A stretch of DNA of 64,000 nt from Cepaea nemoralis (lineage: Eukaryota; Mollusca; Gastropoda; Stylommatophora; Helicidae): assembly GCA_014155875.1 (NCBI GenBank), contig JACEFZ010018157.1:536001-600000 (forward strand). The letters run 5' to 3'. Under the pieces are notes generated by a model. The model had not been told where the DNA came from. It did not search any database and saw only the letters and a list, made by a program, of their open reading frames with translations. Below, in pieces: positions 1 through 11,299 of the stretch (position 1 is its first letter; every line of letters begins with the position of its first letter). A program made the translations under genes and the position numbers.

Positions 1-282
1 ACTGATAATCAAAAACAAGTCAAGCTTGATTACATGTCTTTAAATGACATCTTTCTGAAACATTCCAAAAAGAAAACAAAGGTTACACGCACTCATAACA
101 AACAAAAGAGACAGCCTACTAAAGTGTTGCCTAAACAACGGCAATGGGATTTTATAACAATAATTATCGCTCAGATCATAACTTTAGCGAAGTCAACCAT
201 ATAACAGGTTGAATGTGTCGCCACGAACATCTACTTTCGAACAAAGATATATGTTATTTGTACCAGTACATACATGTACGCA

Positions 283-512
283 CAGGTCAAGAAATATAGT
301 ACAAACGGGTTCATACGAACAAAAAGGCATATCATAAACATGCACACAGAAGGCAAGAAGTGTAGCACAAATATGCACACAAAAGTCAAGAAGTGTATTA
401 CATACATATACAAAGAAGTCAAGAAGTGTATCACGAACGTACACACAGAAGTCATGAGGTGTATCACACACATACACACTGAAGTTAAAAAGTATGTCAC
501 AAACATGTACTC
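283..512. repeat. 33-bp minisatellite, left part
   Basis: About seven degenerate copies of a 33-bp unit whose core reads GTCAAGAAGTGTATCAC followed by an ACAAACATACACACA-like stretch; the core recurs at 384, 417, 450 and 483. Because 33 is a multiple of three, short open frames of about 100 codons appear on both strands; these are not genes. A diverged continuation is visible from 4470, on the other side of the LINE, so the array was split by that insertion. Confidence 0.85.
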
Positions 513-573
513 TCATTGGCACCTTGCCGTCTTGACAGACGATAGTTTGTGCTTTAAAAAGGCATAATAACTT

Positions 574-1965
574 TTAACTATGGCGGTAGCGAGTGTGACT
601 GATAAGGCCTATTTGCGCTGTAAATGTCCGTTCACAGTGGGTGCATGTGAACACGTGGTCATTTCCACCATCATGCACCATCTTACGTCTCAAACGCTTG
701 GTGTGTGACTTTTCTGCAATAATTTTCTCCTTTGACTTTATTCCATTTCTGATATTTGCCCTCCATGCAACACGTTCAGCGGCGACTTGCTCCCAATGTG
801 CATTATCAATGCCTGTATCAATCATGTCCCGCTTACACACATCTTTGTATCGTAGTAGAGGCCGACCCTGAGATCTCTTACCCATCTGTAATTCACCAAA
901 AAAGATATCCTTTGGTATTCTACCATCATCCATCCTCCTAAGATGTCCTATCCATCTAAGTCTACGAAGACTGAGCATGGAATAAACTGTCACACAACCT
1001 GATCTTTCCAATACTTCAGTATTTGTGATTTTGTCTTGCCACTTAATACCAAGAATTCTTCGCAGACACCGCATATGAAAGCTGTTTAAATTGTTCTCTT
1101 GGTGTGAGTAAGTTGTCCAGGTTTCACTGCCATAGAGAAGAGTACTAAGGACACAGGCTTGATAGACAAGGACTTTTGTTTTGGCAGTAAGCTTCCTGTT
1201 CTCCCAGACTCTTTTTCTTAACCTGTTCATTGTTGTTGCTGCCTTACCAATCCGGATGTTGATTTCCTGATCTAGGGATAATTTGCTATTTACCACTGAT
1301 CCTAGATATGTAAAATGGTCTACTATCTCTAGTTCGGCGTCGTCAATAAAGATTGATGGTACCCCATGTGCACCTTGTGACATAATCTGTGTCTTCTTTT
1401 TGCTAATTGTTAAACCAAATTCAGAACAAGCATTGGAGAATGCAGATAGTAGACATTGCAATTCTTCCTCAGAGTGGGTCGTAACTGCAGCATCATCTGC
1501 AAAAAGCAACTCTCTGATCAGTACCCTCCTAATTTTGGTCTTAGCCTTCAATCTCTGAGCATTGTAGAGGCCGCCATCTGAGCGTGAGTGAATGTATATA
1601 CCACCATCCTGATCACGAAATGCATATTTCAGTAGAAGTGAAAAGTATATTCCAAAGAGTGTGGGAGCTAGTACACAACCTTGCTTAACTCCACTCTTGA
1701 TTTCAAATTCTTCAGAAGTTGCACCATCAAACTTGATTATACCCTTCATGCCTGTGTGGAACGATTCCACAATGGACAGAAGAGTTGGTGGGCAGCCAAT
1801 CTTCTTTAGTGCCTTGAACAGACCCTCACGACTGACCAAATCAAATGCCTTTGTGAGGTCGATGAAGGCAATAAACAGTGGTTGATTCTGTTCACGGCAT
1901 TTTTCTTGCATTTGTCGCAATGAGAATATCATATCAGTGGTAGGACCGGTTCTGTCGAAAGCCAC
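574..1965 (-). CDS. LINE-A reverse transcriptase palm and C-terminal zinc finger
   Basis: The bulk of the RT that copies the LINE RNA at the nick. It has FIDLTKAFDLVSREGL (first catalytic Asp), SGVKQGCVLAPTLF, the FADDAAV box (second and third catalytic Asp, present), SKKKTQIM and FTYLGSVV. The thumb and C-terminal region follows, with LLYGSETWT and RRLRWIGHLRRM, then a terminal CTHCERTF...HTRYRH zinc finger of C2H2 type ending at the stop. All catalytic aspartates remain, so apart from two frame breaks upstream the protein looks recently functional. Confidence 0.88.
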   Translation of the reverse strand: MAFDRTGPTTDMIFSLRQMQEKCREQNQPLFIAFIDLTKAFDLVSREGLFKALKKIGCPPTLLSIVESFHTGMKGIIKFDGATSEEFEIKSGVKQGCVLAPTLFGIYFSLLLKYAFRDQDGGIYIHSRSDGGLYNAQRLKAKTKIRRVLIRELLFADDAAVTTHSEEELQCLLSAFSNACSEFGLTISKKKTQIMSQGAHGVPSIFIDDAELEIVDHFTYLGSVVNSKLSLDQEINIRIGKAATTMNRLRKRVWENRKLTAKTKVLVYQACVLSTLLYGSETWTTYSHQENNLNSFHMRCLRRILGIKWQDKITNTEVLERSGCVTVYSMLSLRRLRWIGHLRRMDDGRIPKDIFFGELQMGKRSQGRPLLRYKDVCKRDMIDTGIDNAHWEQVAAERVAWRANIRNGIKSKEKIIAEKSHTKRLRRKMVHDGGNDHVFTCTHCERTFTAQIGLISHTRYRHS

Positions 1966-2161
1966 ACTGTGATTCGGGGTAGACTTGATCTCCTAGGACT
2001 TGAAGTCTGCGCAGAACAATTCTGGCAAATACTTTTCCAACAATACACAGAAGTGAGATACCCCTATAGTTGTTGCAGTCGCTCCGATCGCCCTTGTTCT
2101 TGTACAGTGTTATGATGCTTGAATCTTTGAAATCCTGTGGACTTGTCCTTCTCGCCAGCAT
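1934..2161 (-). pseudogene. LINE-A reverse transcriptase, middle segment (frame-shifted)
   Basis: A 75-codon segment carrying RT blocks 1-2: DFKDSSIITLYKNKGDRSD and CNNYRGISLL, then SQCGFRQNRS. It continues the upstream endonuclease-RT frame after a shift near 2150 and hands back to the original frame near 1955. Two compensating single-base indels are the simplest explanation, either real mutations or sequence errors. It is not a separate gene. Confidence 0.8.
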
Positions 2162-3790
2162 AGCTCTATTAGCTGGTGGATCTGTATAGTGAGTGTGTCT
2201 TGCCCACTCCTGATAACCTCTATTGGAATCCCATCCTTACCTGGAGCCTTGCCAGATGCAAGTTCATTTATAGCACACTTAACTTCTGTTATGGTGGGAA
2301 GTGTGTCCAGGTGGTCAAGAGTTGGTAGAGCCTCTATGGCGTTGAGGGCATCATCCGCTAGTTTGGTCTCACTTGAGTAAAGCTCCAAATAGTGCTCTAC
2401 CCATCTGTCCATCTGCTGTTTCTTATCAGTGATGACTTCTCCAGTCAAGGTTTTCAATGGTGCACTTCTTTTGATCACTGGACCACAGGCTTTCTTTATT
2501 CCTTCATACATGCTTCTTATGTCTCCCTTATCACTTGCGATTTGAATGGACTCACATAACTTGATCCAATAATCATTTGCACACTGCCTGGCAGCCTTTT
2601 GCACATCTTTCCTAGCTTGCCTTAGCTCACTCAGAGTGTTACGCGTTGGTCTTTCCTTGTTTCTTAAGAGAGCCTTCTTCTTCTTATCAATCAAGGGCTG
2701 CAGAGTCTCGCTGTTGGCCGCAAACCAGTCCTGCCTCTTATGATCCACAGTGCCGTAAACCCCTACGGCAGTTTTATAAAGAGTTTCCTTAATTTGACCC
2801 CACTTTTCATTTACTGTACAATTTTCTGGTGTATCAGTGAAAGCGTCTTCAAGTTGCTGTTGAAACTGAAAGCACTTTTCAGGATCATGAGTGTTAATAA
2901 TATTAATCCTGGGGCTAGATTTGTGTTTAGCTGTGTAGATTCTCTTTGGTCTCAGTCTAACCCTTGCAACAACCAAAGAATGATCCGTATCACAGTCAGC
3001 ACTGTGGTAACTACGAGTCAATGATATATGGTTCAGATGTTGTCTCCGTGTGATGATGAAGTCCAGCTGGTGCCAATGGCCGGATCTTGGATGTTTCCAT
3101 GTGACCTTATGCATCTCTTTTGTTTTAAAAAAAGAGTTTGTAATACATAGGTCATTACTGGTGCAATGCTCCAGTAGCCTTTGCCCATTTTCATTCATGC
3201 GACCGATGTTGTATTTTCCAAGGCACACTGGCCATGAACTCGAGTCCTTGCCCACACGAGCATTGAAATCACCGAGCATATAAATGTAGTCAGATTTTGG
3301 AACTGCCTTGATCACGGAGTCTAACTCCTCATAGAACATATCCTTCACATCATCAGAAGAATCGAGTGTCGGTGCATATGCAGTAATAATGGTGGCAAAC
3401 CCACAAGAGGTTGCCAAGCGCAGGGATAATAGTCTTTCATTTCCTCCTGCTGGAATTTCAATCATTCCCAGTAGCGAATTCTTCACTGCAAAGCCCACAC
3501 CGTGTTGCCTTTTTTCTGCCTGCCCTCTACCCTTCCAGAAAAAGGTGTAGTTGTTTTCCCTGAGTGACCCTTCCTCAGTGAGGCGAGTCTCCTGCAGGCC
3601 AGCAATATCAATGTTAAGACGATTGAGTTCGGCATCAATCACAGCCGTTTTTCTCACATCGTCAATATTGGTCAAGTCAGTGGAAAATCCTGGACACATG
3701 GTTCTCACGTTCCAGGTTGCAAGCCGTAGCTTGAGGTTTCTATTTTTATTTTTGTTTGTACCTGGTGCATTGGTTTTACAGCCTGCGATT
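2110..3790 (-). CDS. LINE-A endonuclease domain and start of reverse transcriptase
   Basis: This frame encodes the apurinic/apyrimidinic-type endonuclease that nicks target DNA, followed by the linker and N-terminal part of the RT. Visible motifs are TWNVRTM (metal-binding Asn, just upstream of the first ATG), LQETRL (catalytic Glu), TAYAPT, GDFNARVG (Asp/Asn), LDFIITR and TDHSLVVARVRL (catalytic Asp-His). The RT part begins with GKAPGKDGIPIEVI. The frame is open to about 3790, and the first ATG lies inside the WNVRTM motif, so the real start is upstream, non-ATG or lost. It runs out of frame near 2150, where the RT continues one frame over; a single-base indel explains this. Confidence 0.85.
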
Positions 3791-4469
3791 CAGATTTTGT
3801 CCTAGCCCCAAGCACCCATTGAAGCAGGCAGGCTGTGGCGGATCAGCACCCAATTGGCTGGGGGCTGCCCAGCTTGAGGCGGGCGGTAGCTGATCAGTGA
3901 CACCTATAGGTGTCTCCCACCGTCAGAGGCAACGCGTGGCGCCCCATGTCTACGCCAACTGACAAGGACTTATAACCCGTAACAGTTGCCTCTCGCTTTG
4001 ATTCCGAGACCAGTTAAGACCAGGGATGGAGTTATTGCCTCTCCATAGCACAAAGCCTGGGCTAAAATATAGAGATCATGTGTTGCCCATGCAGCATGAT
4101 CCCTCTCTCGGCCTGCCTAGTTCACTCCAGAGGAAAGGTAACACCCCTACATCTGGAACAAGACAAGCTGCAGAAGCTGCCGGATCAGCAAAGCAATGCT
4201 CTAACTGTCCGCCTGTCGGAGCTTCGATCCTAGACCAGTCGCCAACCAAGGCTTAGGGCCTGGTCTGCCCTGCCATGACAATTGTGTCTTTAGCTTGCAT
4301 TTCCTCGCACCAGGGTAAGGCTTGTACCCTCCCAATTGCGCTCTTCCGCCCGAAGCCGTTGGCACAATGTGGGGTGTCGGGTTTGGTAAGCGCCGCCCAA
4401 CGTTCGGCGCTAACAGAAACCAGGTAGTACCGTCTACTGTTATACGGTAGCTCAGTCATATCTGACTAT
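3791..4469 (-). other. LINE-A 5' leader
   Basis: GC-richer than its surroundings and without a supported ORF, this segment lies between the 5' target-site duplication and the endonuclease frame. It is presumably the 5' UTR with the internal promoter; I could not pick out a promoter motif by eye. Confidence 0.55.
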
Positions 4470-4483
4470 ACAAACATGTACTC

Positions 4484-6540
4484 ACAATCAAAGAAATACA
4501 TTGCTGGCGGCATTGAAACTATCCACTCACAAGTTAAGAGAAGATGTACACAAACCTGAAAGAAACTTATAAATTGGTTAACAGAAACCAAGAAATGCAC
4601 CACAAACATTTGTGCGCAAGTAAAAATAAACGTTATAAACTTTAGCATACCAAAAAAAAAAAAATACTTTACGAACTTAAGTAAATGCTTAGGTAAATGC
4701 AAAGAATATTACAGAAAACAAACTACACTTATCTTTGCTTACTACAGTTACTTGTCTTACTTCTGGTACAGATTTATCAAACACACCTCATTGCAGCGTA
4801 TGCATTATATAAGATACACAAGACTGAAAACTATAACATTGTTCCAAGCAACAAAGTTACAATGTACAAATATTGGCATACGTGCAGAAGAGAGATTCTA
4901 TAGGTTTGAAACGAAGAAAGAAAGAAAGAAAATTAATAAAAGGAAGAATGAAAGAAAAATATTAAGAAAAATAAAATGGGATGAATGAGAATGTTAGGTA
5001 ATCATATCAACACACATTTCACTACAGACACATTAGGGTCTTACATATGAAGTTGTTCTGATTTTTCTCTGATATGAATCTATACTTTTCAGAATTGTTC
5101 TCACTATCTCATATTTCTACAGTTCATCTTGAGAAAATATTTCGGTTCTCTATTCTTCGAATATTTGTTGTTAACTATATCTTTATTGAAAACATTAATT
5201 ATTTTTATTAATATTAATTGATTTAAATATTTATTCTTGTTGAATCCGACAATGATATTATATTTCTTATTTATTTCGCAAAAGTTCTTACGGATTATTA
5301 TTCAAATCTACGATATTAAGATCTGCCAGATTCTAGTCAATTATATTCGTAAAGATCTTCTTAGTCGATTGTAAATAGATAGGTCTGTTTCACAGTGTTT
5401 TCACTTTTGTCTCTTAATGTCTATCTATATTTATTAATAGACTGTTTAAAAGATATAGTAAATATTACAGATGCACCTGATTAAATAACAATGTACATAG
5501 CAACCAACAAGTATATTACATTACTATATGACATAGTATTAGTCAGATAGATACATATGTGAAATTTTCATTATTGGCAGGACATGATGAAGTGACTTGT
5601 CTTGCGACATTTTGGAACTGTCTTACGTCATGTACGAGACGACGGAACTTTTACTTTTCGTGTACATACTTCATTTACGGAAAGGATGACGAATTTTCAA
5701 GTATTTTCGGAAAATCGAGGAAGAAATTATTGATATTATGGACTAAGTATTGTACTTAGTGACAATTTGTGTGGTTAAATTAATTAGAATGACACTGATT
5801 GCACAGTGAACCAACATTGACATGATAGATTTAGTATATGAACATTATATTATGTTTAAATTTGTATATATAGATAAGTAATTAGTACAATAGTTAACTT
5901 TGTTATATTAGTTTAGTTATTAAATTATAATAATTAAATTCGTTAATTAATGGTTAAGTAATTAATAACTGTTATAATTAGAATTTTATAATTATAAATG
6001 GGTTCTAGATATTCATTAAAGAGCTACGCTACACAGGATGAACCACTACAACGAGTTCCACATAAAGAGAGACACTCGATGGTCATAGAGAAACTCTCTA
6101 AAGTTATAAGATTGCACTGGAAACAACAATGGCGTCCACCTCACCTACATATATGTGATGCAAGAAACATCCAATGGATATATAAGGCAGCGACAATATT
6201 GAGCGTCAACTGGTACTGATTACTTGGTACCTGTTGTTACCCTCGTCCCCAACTCCGGGTTTTGACCTAGAGTGAGGACACTTGTTCATTTGGACAAGTA
6301 AGGGACTAATTATATAATTAGTTAGACCAGCCTCCCCTTGGGATGGCTACACGACGTTCACCGTGGGTTTGTGAACTGGAGGGCGTGCCCATCATAGTTT
6401 TATTTTTTGGGGGGTGGGGGGGGGTAATTAATAGGGGCCATTACGTCGTACTCAGCACTTGTTATGACTCATGATGTCGGCACTGCTATTGGGCATGGTT
6501 TATTAATCACAAGGTGTATATATGTATAGATAATTATAAA
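4484..6540. other. AT-rich gene-free stretch
   Basis: The first ~200 bases look like decayed 33-bp array units. After that the sequence is strongly AT-rich with a GAAA-type low-complexity patch at 4910-4965 and no recognisable coding or mobile sequence. The short ORFs at 5559-5759 and 5998-6219 match nothing I know. A T-run followed by a G-run lies at 6399-6424. Confidence 0.6.
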
Positions 6541-7240
6541 TGATTACATCATTTAATGTGGGGGGGGGGGGCATAATGCCACATAGCTATTGCCGAAGCA
6601 CACGATACAGAGAGGATAGAAGGAAAATCCCGAAGGGGACAGCGAAGTGGACAGTGCACCGAAACCAAGCGATACGAAGATACGTCACACGAAGGCGATC
6701 GTGACAACCAAAGGATACGCTGTGGAGCCATCTAAGTGAGCGGTTGTGTATTTCGATTGTGGAAACATATTGGTGTGGCAATTGAATGTTTGGATGTAGT
6801 TGGACAGTGGGCTTCAAGTGGATAACAAGTGGAAGCATTGGTTGGGAAAACGCAATGGATCCAAGAACGACGGGCAGAAAACTAGACGAATCTCGGATGA
6901 ACAGAACAGAAAGGATCTGACGGAACATAGGGAATAGAAATAGGCTGAGCATCAAGGTGAATGAGACAGACTTAGATATTTGAACATTAGTGCTCGCTTA
7001 GCGTAGATGTCATTCCGGTCAGAACCGATGCTCTACGGGAACACTAGAATAATATACTATGATGCTGTTAGCACCGAATTAAAAAGGTGGTAAAACTTCG
7101 ACTGGGCTCCGTTGATCATTTCGTATTCTCCAGTTCATTAGTGAAGACTATTGTTGTTCCAATTAACGAACTAGTGCATTTTGTAGGTCCGAACACGTTC
7201 TTATGGCACAGCAGACACGGACTTACATTACAACAGTTGG
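6541..7240. other. Unclassified sequence
   Basis: It begins with a run of about 12 G at 6559-6570. No motif was recognised on either strand; the 122-codon minus-strand ORF at 6587-6955 has no domain signature. Confidence 0.5.
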
Positions 7241-7244
7241 TATC

Positions 7245-7920
7245 ATATGTATTAATGGGGTTGGTGTCATTATGTGTTTTGGTTGGGGTTGGTGTGTTAT
7301 GTGTATTAGTTGAGCTAGTGTCATTATGTGTATTAGTTGGGGTTGGTGCCATTACGTGTATTAGTTGAGGTTGGTGTCATTACGTGTATTAGTTGGGGTT
7401 GGTGTCATTACGTGTATTAGTTGGGGTTGGTGTCATTACGTGTATTAGTTGAGGTTGGTGTCATTACGTGTATTAGTTGGGGTTGGTGTCATTACGTGTA
7501 TTAGTTGGGGTTGGTGTCATTACGTGTATTAGTTGGGGTTGGTGTCATTACGTGTATTAGTTGGGGTTGGTGTCATTACGTGTATTAGTTGGGGTTGGTG
7601 TCATTACGTGTATTAGTTGGGGTTGGTGTCATTACGTGTATTAGTTGGGGTTGGTGTCATTACGTGTATTAGTTGGGGTTGGTGTCATTACGTGTATTAG
7701 TTGGGGTTGGTGTCATTACGTGTATTAGTTGGGGTTGGTGTCATTACGTGTATTAGTTGGGGTTGGTGTCATTACGTGTATTAGTTGAGGTTGGTGTCAT
7801 TACGTGTATTAGTTGAGGTTGGTGTCATTACGTGTATTATTAGTTGGGTGTCATTACGTGTATTATTAGTTGGGTGTCATTACGTGTATTATTAGTTGGG
7901 TGTCATTACGTGTATTAGCC
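7245..7920. repeat. 28-bp G-rich minisatellite
   Basis: About 23 tandem copies of a 28-bp unit containing GTCATTACGTGTATTAG and TTGGGGTTGG. Copies in the centre (about 7370-7820) are almost identical. The last three units (7823-7910) are a 26-bp variant with ATTATTAG replacing part of the G-rich segment. The homogeneous core points to recent expansion or gene conversion. Confidence 0.95.
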
Positions 7921-8009
7921 AGCTACTGTTTCATGATTCTACTTGTATTTGTTATTTTTTCTTTCATAAAATATCACTATTAGTCCCGTTAATCATCGGC
8001 TGCCATGTT

Positions 8010-8128
8010 TGTCTTCTTCTTCTTCTTCTTCTTCTTCTTCTTCTTCTTCTTCTTCTTCTTCTTCTTCTTCTTCTTCTTCTTCTTCTTCTTCTTCTTCTTC
8101 TTCTTCTTCTTCTTCTTCTTCTTCTTCT
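8010..8128. repeat. (TTC)n microsatellite
   Basis: About 39 uninterrupted TTC triplets. It yields poly-Phe or poly-Leu reading frames that are not genes. Confidence 0.97.
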
Positions 8129-8253
8129 GCCCTTTATTCCCAATTTGGGGCATAGGACCTCAACTAAATTACGCTAAGCCACCATGTCTTGTGCTATCAG
8201 ATGTTGCAGCTTTGTCCATATTCTCCCTCATAATTCATTATTTTAGTTAGTTG

Positions 8254-8486
8254 CATATCCTTTACAGGACGTTGCAGTCAACACCAGCATTTTTTTTGCT
8301 GTTGTGATTTCTTGGCAAGTTTCCATTCAGTAGTTTGCCATAGTTTCTGAACGACTGGCCACCTATACCATTTCGTAACAAACCAACGCAACGCGGTCTC
8401 CTGCCAAATCGTGCGCAGCTGTATTTCGAACGCGGGTATATACGGGATCACGAACCGCGTCCGTAATCGCTTCGCCATGGAGCAGA
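8254..8486 (-). mobile_element. tRNA-derived SINE, family 1, copy 1
   Basis: On the minus strand the copy opens with a tRNA-like head: TGGCGAAGCGATTA resembles an A box, and GCGTTCGAAATAC about 40 bases on resembles a B box. The body contains GTTCAGAAACTATGGCAAACTACTGAA-like sequence (split by small changes between copies) and CTTGCCAAGAAATCACAA, and ends with the conserved GTCCTGTAAAGGATATG. The same head and tail recur at 17.0, 25.4, 34.9, 38.2, 38.9, 42.3 and 61.7 kb. SINEs have no protein and borrow LINE machinery. Confidence 0.8.
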
Positions 8487-8591
8487 CAATTATTTATTCT
8501 TTGAATCTATTCTCCGTGTGTTGTATGTCTCAAATTATTTCTTTCGCCCCAATGGTTCCATACAAGGCGTGTCTAGTTATCTTCTTCTTCA

Positions 8592-8843
8592 TCAGCTTTC
8601 CGAGCCATTGAGGTTCTTTGCTGCAGATACAATCTGTCTCCATTCGTCTCTCTGGTTGACCTTCTCTTGACAGTCGTTGATTCCAAGTGCTTGTAGGTCT
8701 GTATATATATTATCTCTCCACCGTCTTCTTGGTCTACCTCGGGGTCTACGGTCATTTATTTCCTGAGTGTAAACGAGTTTTGTTTCCCTATTATCTTCCA
8801 TTCTTTCTATATGCCCCAGCCATTGTAGTCTATTAGCCTTCAT
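8592..8843 (-). pseudogene. LINE RT C-terminal fragment
   Basis: Reads RLQWLGHIERMEDNR and RRPRGRPRRRWRDNI followed by a DL...W end. This is the typical C-terminal tail of many LINE reverse transcriptases (WLGHxxRM, then GRPRxRW). The RT palm is absent, so it is a strongly 5'-truncated copy, as is usual for LINEs. The family differs from LINE-A. Confidence 0.75.
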
Positions 8844-8859
8844 GATACCAATGATTAGC

Positions 8860-9640
8860 GGGGACTTAAACAGATCATAAATGTCTTTGTTACTTCTTCT
8901 GTCCAGTTATACCACCTTCATATTTTCTCAGTGTGTGTCATTACTAGCGCCAGCGTCTTTTCCTCACCCCCGACATGTTTGTAATGAAGTCTATTGACTA
9001 GGCTGAATGGTGATACGTCTCTTTGAAGTTTTATTTGTTCAGCCACCTTTTCCATTGTGTTTGTCACATCACAGTAGCTGAAGCGTGATCCAATAACATT
9101 TCCTTCTCAACGCGTCGGCGTAACCATATTACTTTATTGATCTTTTCAAGATTCTTTATTTGTAAGTTCGATTTATTTGTTTGATCAGTTTGTTTTTAAC
9201 GAGCTCAAAGTGACATCAAGAACTTACACCCGTTTATACACATTAGGAAAATAGAATGTTACACAGCTAGTTGTATTGTTACGTTGCCAAGATAAATAGG
9301 TCTTTATTGTGTTACACTATTTAGCAATGGAAAATCAGCATGAACTATAAATACATTCACATACATTGATGGGCACTCACAGAAGTAGAGGAACAAGTTA
9401 GCAAGTTTGTTGATATTTTGCGTGTAGCAGGAGAACTAAGTACCAGAAACCAACAAAGACAGAAAGAGATTTAAAATAGTATCAAACTACACCCGTATAG
9501 CACGCATAACATTACCTCAAATGTATGACAGATCTCGACGTTTGCTACAGGAGGAAAAGACTGGTCGCCTGTCCGGGCACCCAGGCCAACTCGGTGTAAT
9601 TAGCCCTAAAACTTTATATACCCACAGCATTTTCCTGCGA
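8860..9640. other. Unclassified sequence
   Basis: No supported gene. Part of it next to 8843 could be upstream LINE sequence too diverged to read by eye. Confidence 0.4.
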
Positions 9641-9649
9641 CAAGACTAC

Positions 9650-10105
9650 CTCATATAAACACCACACTCATATAAACTTGAATATGTCAGTGGACACAAA
9701 TATCATAAACATCACACTCATATAAACTGTAAACATGTCAGTCGACATTAATATCATAAACATCACACTCGTTGATCTTACTGTTAGCAAGTCAGTGGAC
9801 AATAATCCCATAAACATCACACTCGTTGATCTTACTGTAAACAAGTGGACACTAATCCCATAAAAATCACACTCGTTGATCTTACTGTTAGCAAGTCAGT
9901 GGACAATAATCCCATAAACATCACACTCGTTGATCTTACTGTATTCAAGTCAGTGGACAATAATCCCATAAAAATCACACTCGTTGATCTTACTGTAAAC
10001 AAGTCAGTGGACACTAATACCATAAACACGACACTTGTTGATCTTGCTGTTAGCAAGTCAACAGAGACTAATACCATTACATTACACTCATTCATAACTC
10101 AGTGA
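9650..10105. repeat. 54-bp minisatellite
   Basis: About eight copies of a 54-bp unit containing CATCACACTCGTTGATCTTA and AAGTCAGTGGACAATAATCC; unit starts are seen at 9757, 9811, 9861 (a 50-bp unit), 9915, 9969 and 10023. As 54 is divisible by three, both strands read open for almost 90 codons without being coding. Confidence 0.93.
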
Positions 10106-10194
10106 ACAAGTTGCCAGAGCCTACAACCTGACATTTTGTGCACTAGAAACTATTGCATTCTAGCCTAGCCACGGGATCCATGCACATATAGATG

Positions 10195-10335
10195 GCAGGG
10201 ACTCTCCTTGGCCAACTGATAAGCCGCCTGCCTCGCGCTCCGAAGGTCGTGGGTTTGTTACCAGTCTCCCTTCATTCGATTCATGAGTCTAGGCTTTGGG
10301 ACATGTAACAAATTTAGGCGCTTGCTGTTCATTGC
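10195..10335 (+). mobile_element. Possible tRNA-derived SINE head
   Basis: TTGGCCAACTGATAAGCCGC resembles an A box region, and GTCGTGGGTTTGTTACC, about 35 bases on, a decayed B box. The body beyond is not shared with family 1. Low confidence, from the spaced boxes only. Confidence 0.4.
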
Positions 10336-10344
10336 ATTAGATTG

Positions 10345-10900
10345 AATAAACGGTAGAAGATACTCTGGGGTATTTTGAGATATAGTTTTATTCACTAATT
10401 TGGCTTTGTTAAAAAGGAAGCGCTTTCGAAGTGACTGTATAAATTATTACTTTCAACGTGCTATATGCCAGAAACTAGACGTATAGCGCTGTTTTGTAGA
10501 GAACATAGTCGTTTCGAATTAGATTTAGGGCTACCATCCCAAACTGTGAAACAGTAATCGAGATGTGATTGGTTATAGCATGTATAGAATATTTTTCGCG
10601 TGCTTTTGTCCAGGAAGTGCTGGATTTTAGCAAGTTGGTAAACTTTTTATGCTATTTTCTTGGTAAGAACGTGAACATGAGAGCTCCAGTTTAAATGGTT
10701 GTCAATTAAAAGACCTAGTGTTTTATGTTCATTCACAATAACTATAGGTAACATGTTTATGCAGAGTTCGAGCGGAGCTCCAGTTATGGCTAGTGTATGT
10801 AGTTTTTGTCTGGTCGTTATTAGCATGGATTTGGTTTTGTCGATGTTAATTTGCATGCGGTTTTCCTCCATCTGTAAGATTATCAAGTTCCTTTTGTAAG
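10345..10900 (-). pseudogene. CR1/Jockey-like LINE RT fragment
   Basis: Minus-strand reading gives MEENRMQINIDKTKSM, HKTLGLLIDNHLNWSSHV and, after a frame change and stop, SHLDYCFTVWDG and LQNSAIRLVSG. These match the RT C-terminal region of CR1/Jockey-type LINEs (after the YADD box). At least one in-frame stop and frame changes show it is dead. It abuts the inverted repeat beginning at about 10903. Confidence 0.8.
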
Positions 10901-10902
10901 TA

Positions 10903-11087
10903 ATAGTAAGTAATATGTAGTAGCATGGTGTGGTGCATAAGTGGTGAGAATACTTTCTTAGATGCACCCATGTGTCGTCACAACACGCCTTAAGATAAGG
11001 AATCGTGAAATGTCAAAGCGCTTGTAAAGTGAAAAAGTAAAGATGGCGGTACGGGTTAGGAGGTCTACCATCAACAAATTCGATGCA
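10903..11087. repeat. Inverted repeat, left arm
   Basis: About 180 bases whose reverse complement recurs at 15952-16152. Shared stretches include GGAATCGTGAAATGT, CTTGTAAAGTGAAAAAGTAA and GGTACGGGTTAGGAGGTCTA. By eye the core matches at roughly 85-90%. The arms lie 4.9 kb apart. Confidence 0.85.
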
Positions 11088-11299
11088 TATGTACGAATCC
11101 AATCGTCAGAAGACCTTGGGATTTTCTGATATATATCTATTAAAAAGTGACCAACTGTATATTATAATGACGGCTATTATTGTCTGTAGTGGATGGGGCT
11201 TAAACACTATCATCATATCAATGGCTATGTGCTAGAGATACAAGACTCTTCATCGAGTTGTGTTACGGTGTACAGCTAGTCACATAATCGAATGTTTAA

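Larger units (their letters stand above)
513..4469 (-). mobile_element. Full-length APE-type LINE (non-LTR retrotransposon), family A
   Basis: A 3.96-kb element read on the minus strand. From its 5' end it holds a non-coding leader (about 3.8-4.47 kb), an apurinic-type endonuclease domain, a reverse transcriptase domain, a C-terminal C2H2-like zinc finger and a short 3' UTR without poly(A). Both sides carry the 14-bp string ACAAACATGTACTC (499-512 and 4470-4483), which fits a target-site duplication made by target-primed reverse transcription, although the target is a tandem array whose units resemble each other. The coding frame is broken only near 2.14 kb and 1.95 kb. The protein resembles those often labelled craniofacial development protein 2-like in animal genomes; I do not assign a clade firmly. 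Confidence 0.85.

Noticed and set aside
7896..8250. Poly-Leu and poly-Phe ORFs
   Set aside because: TTC microsatellite.
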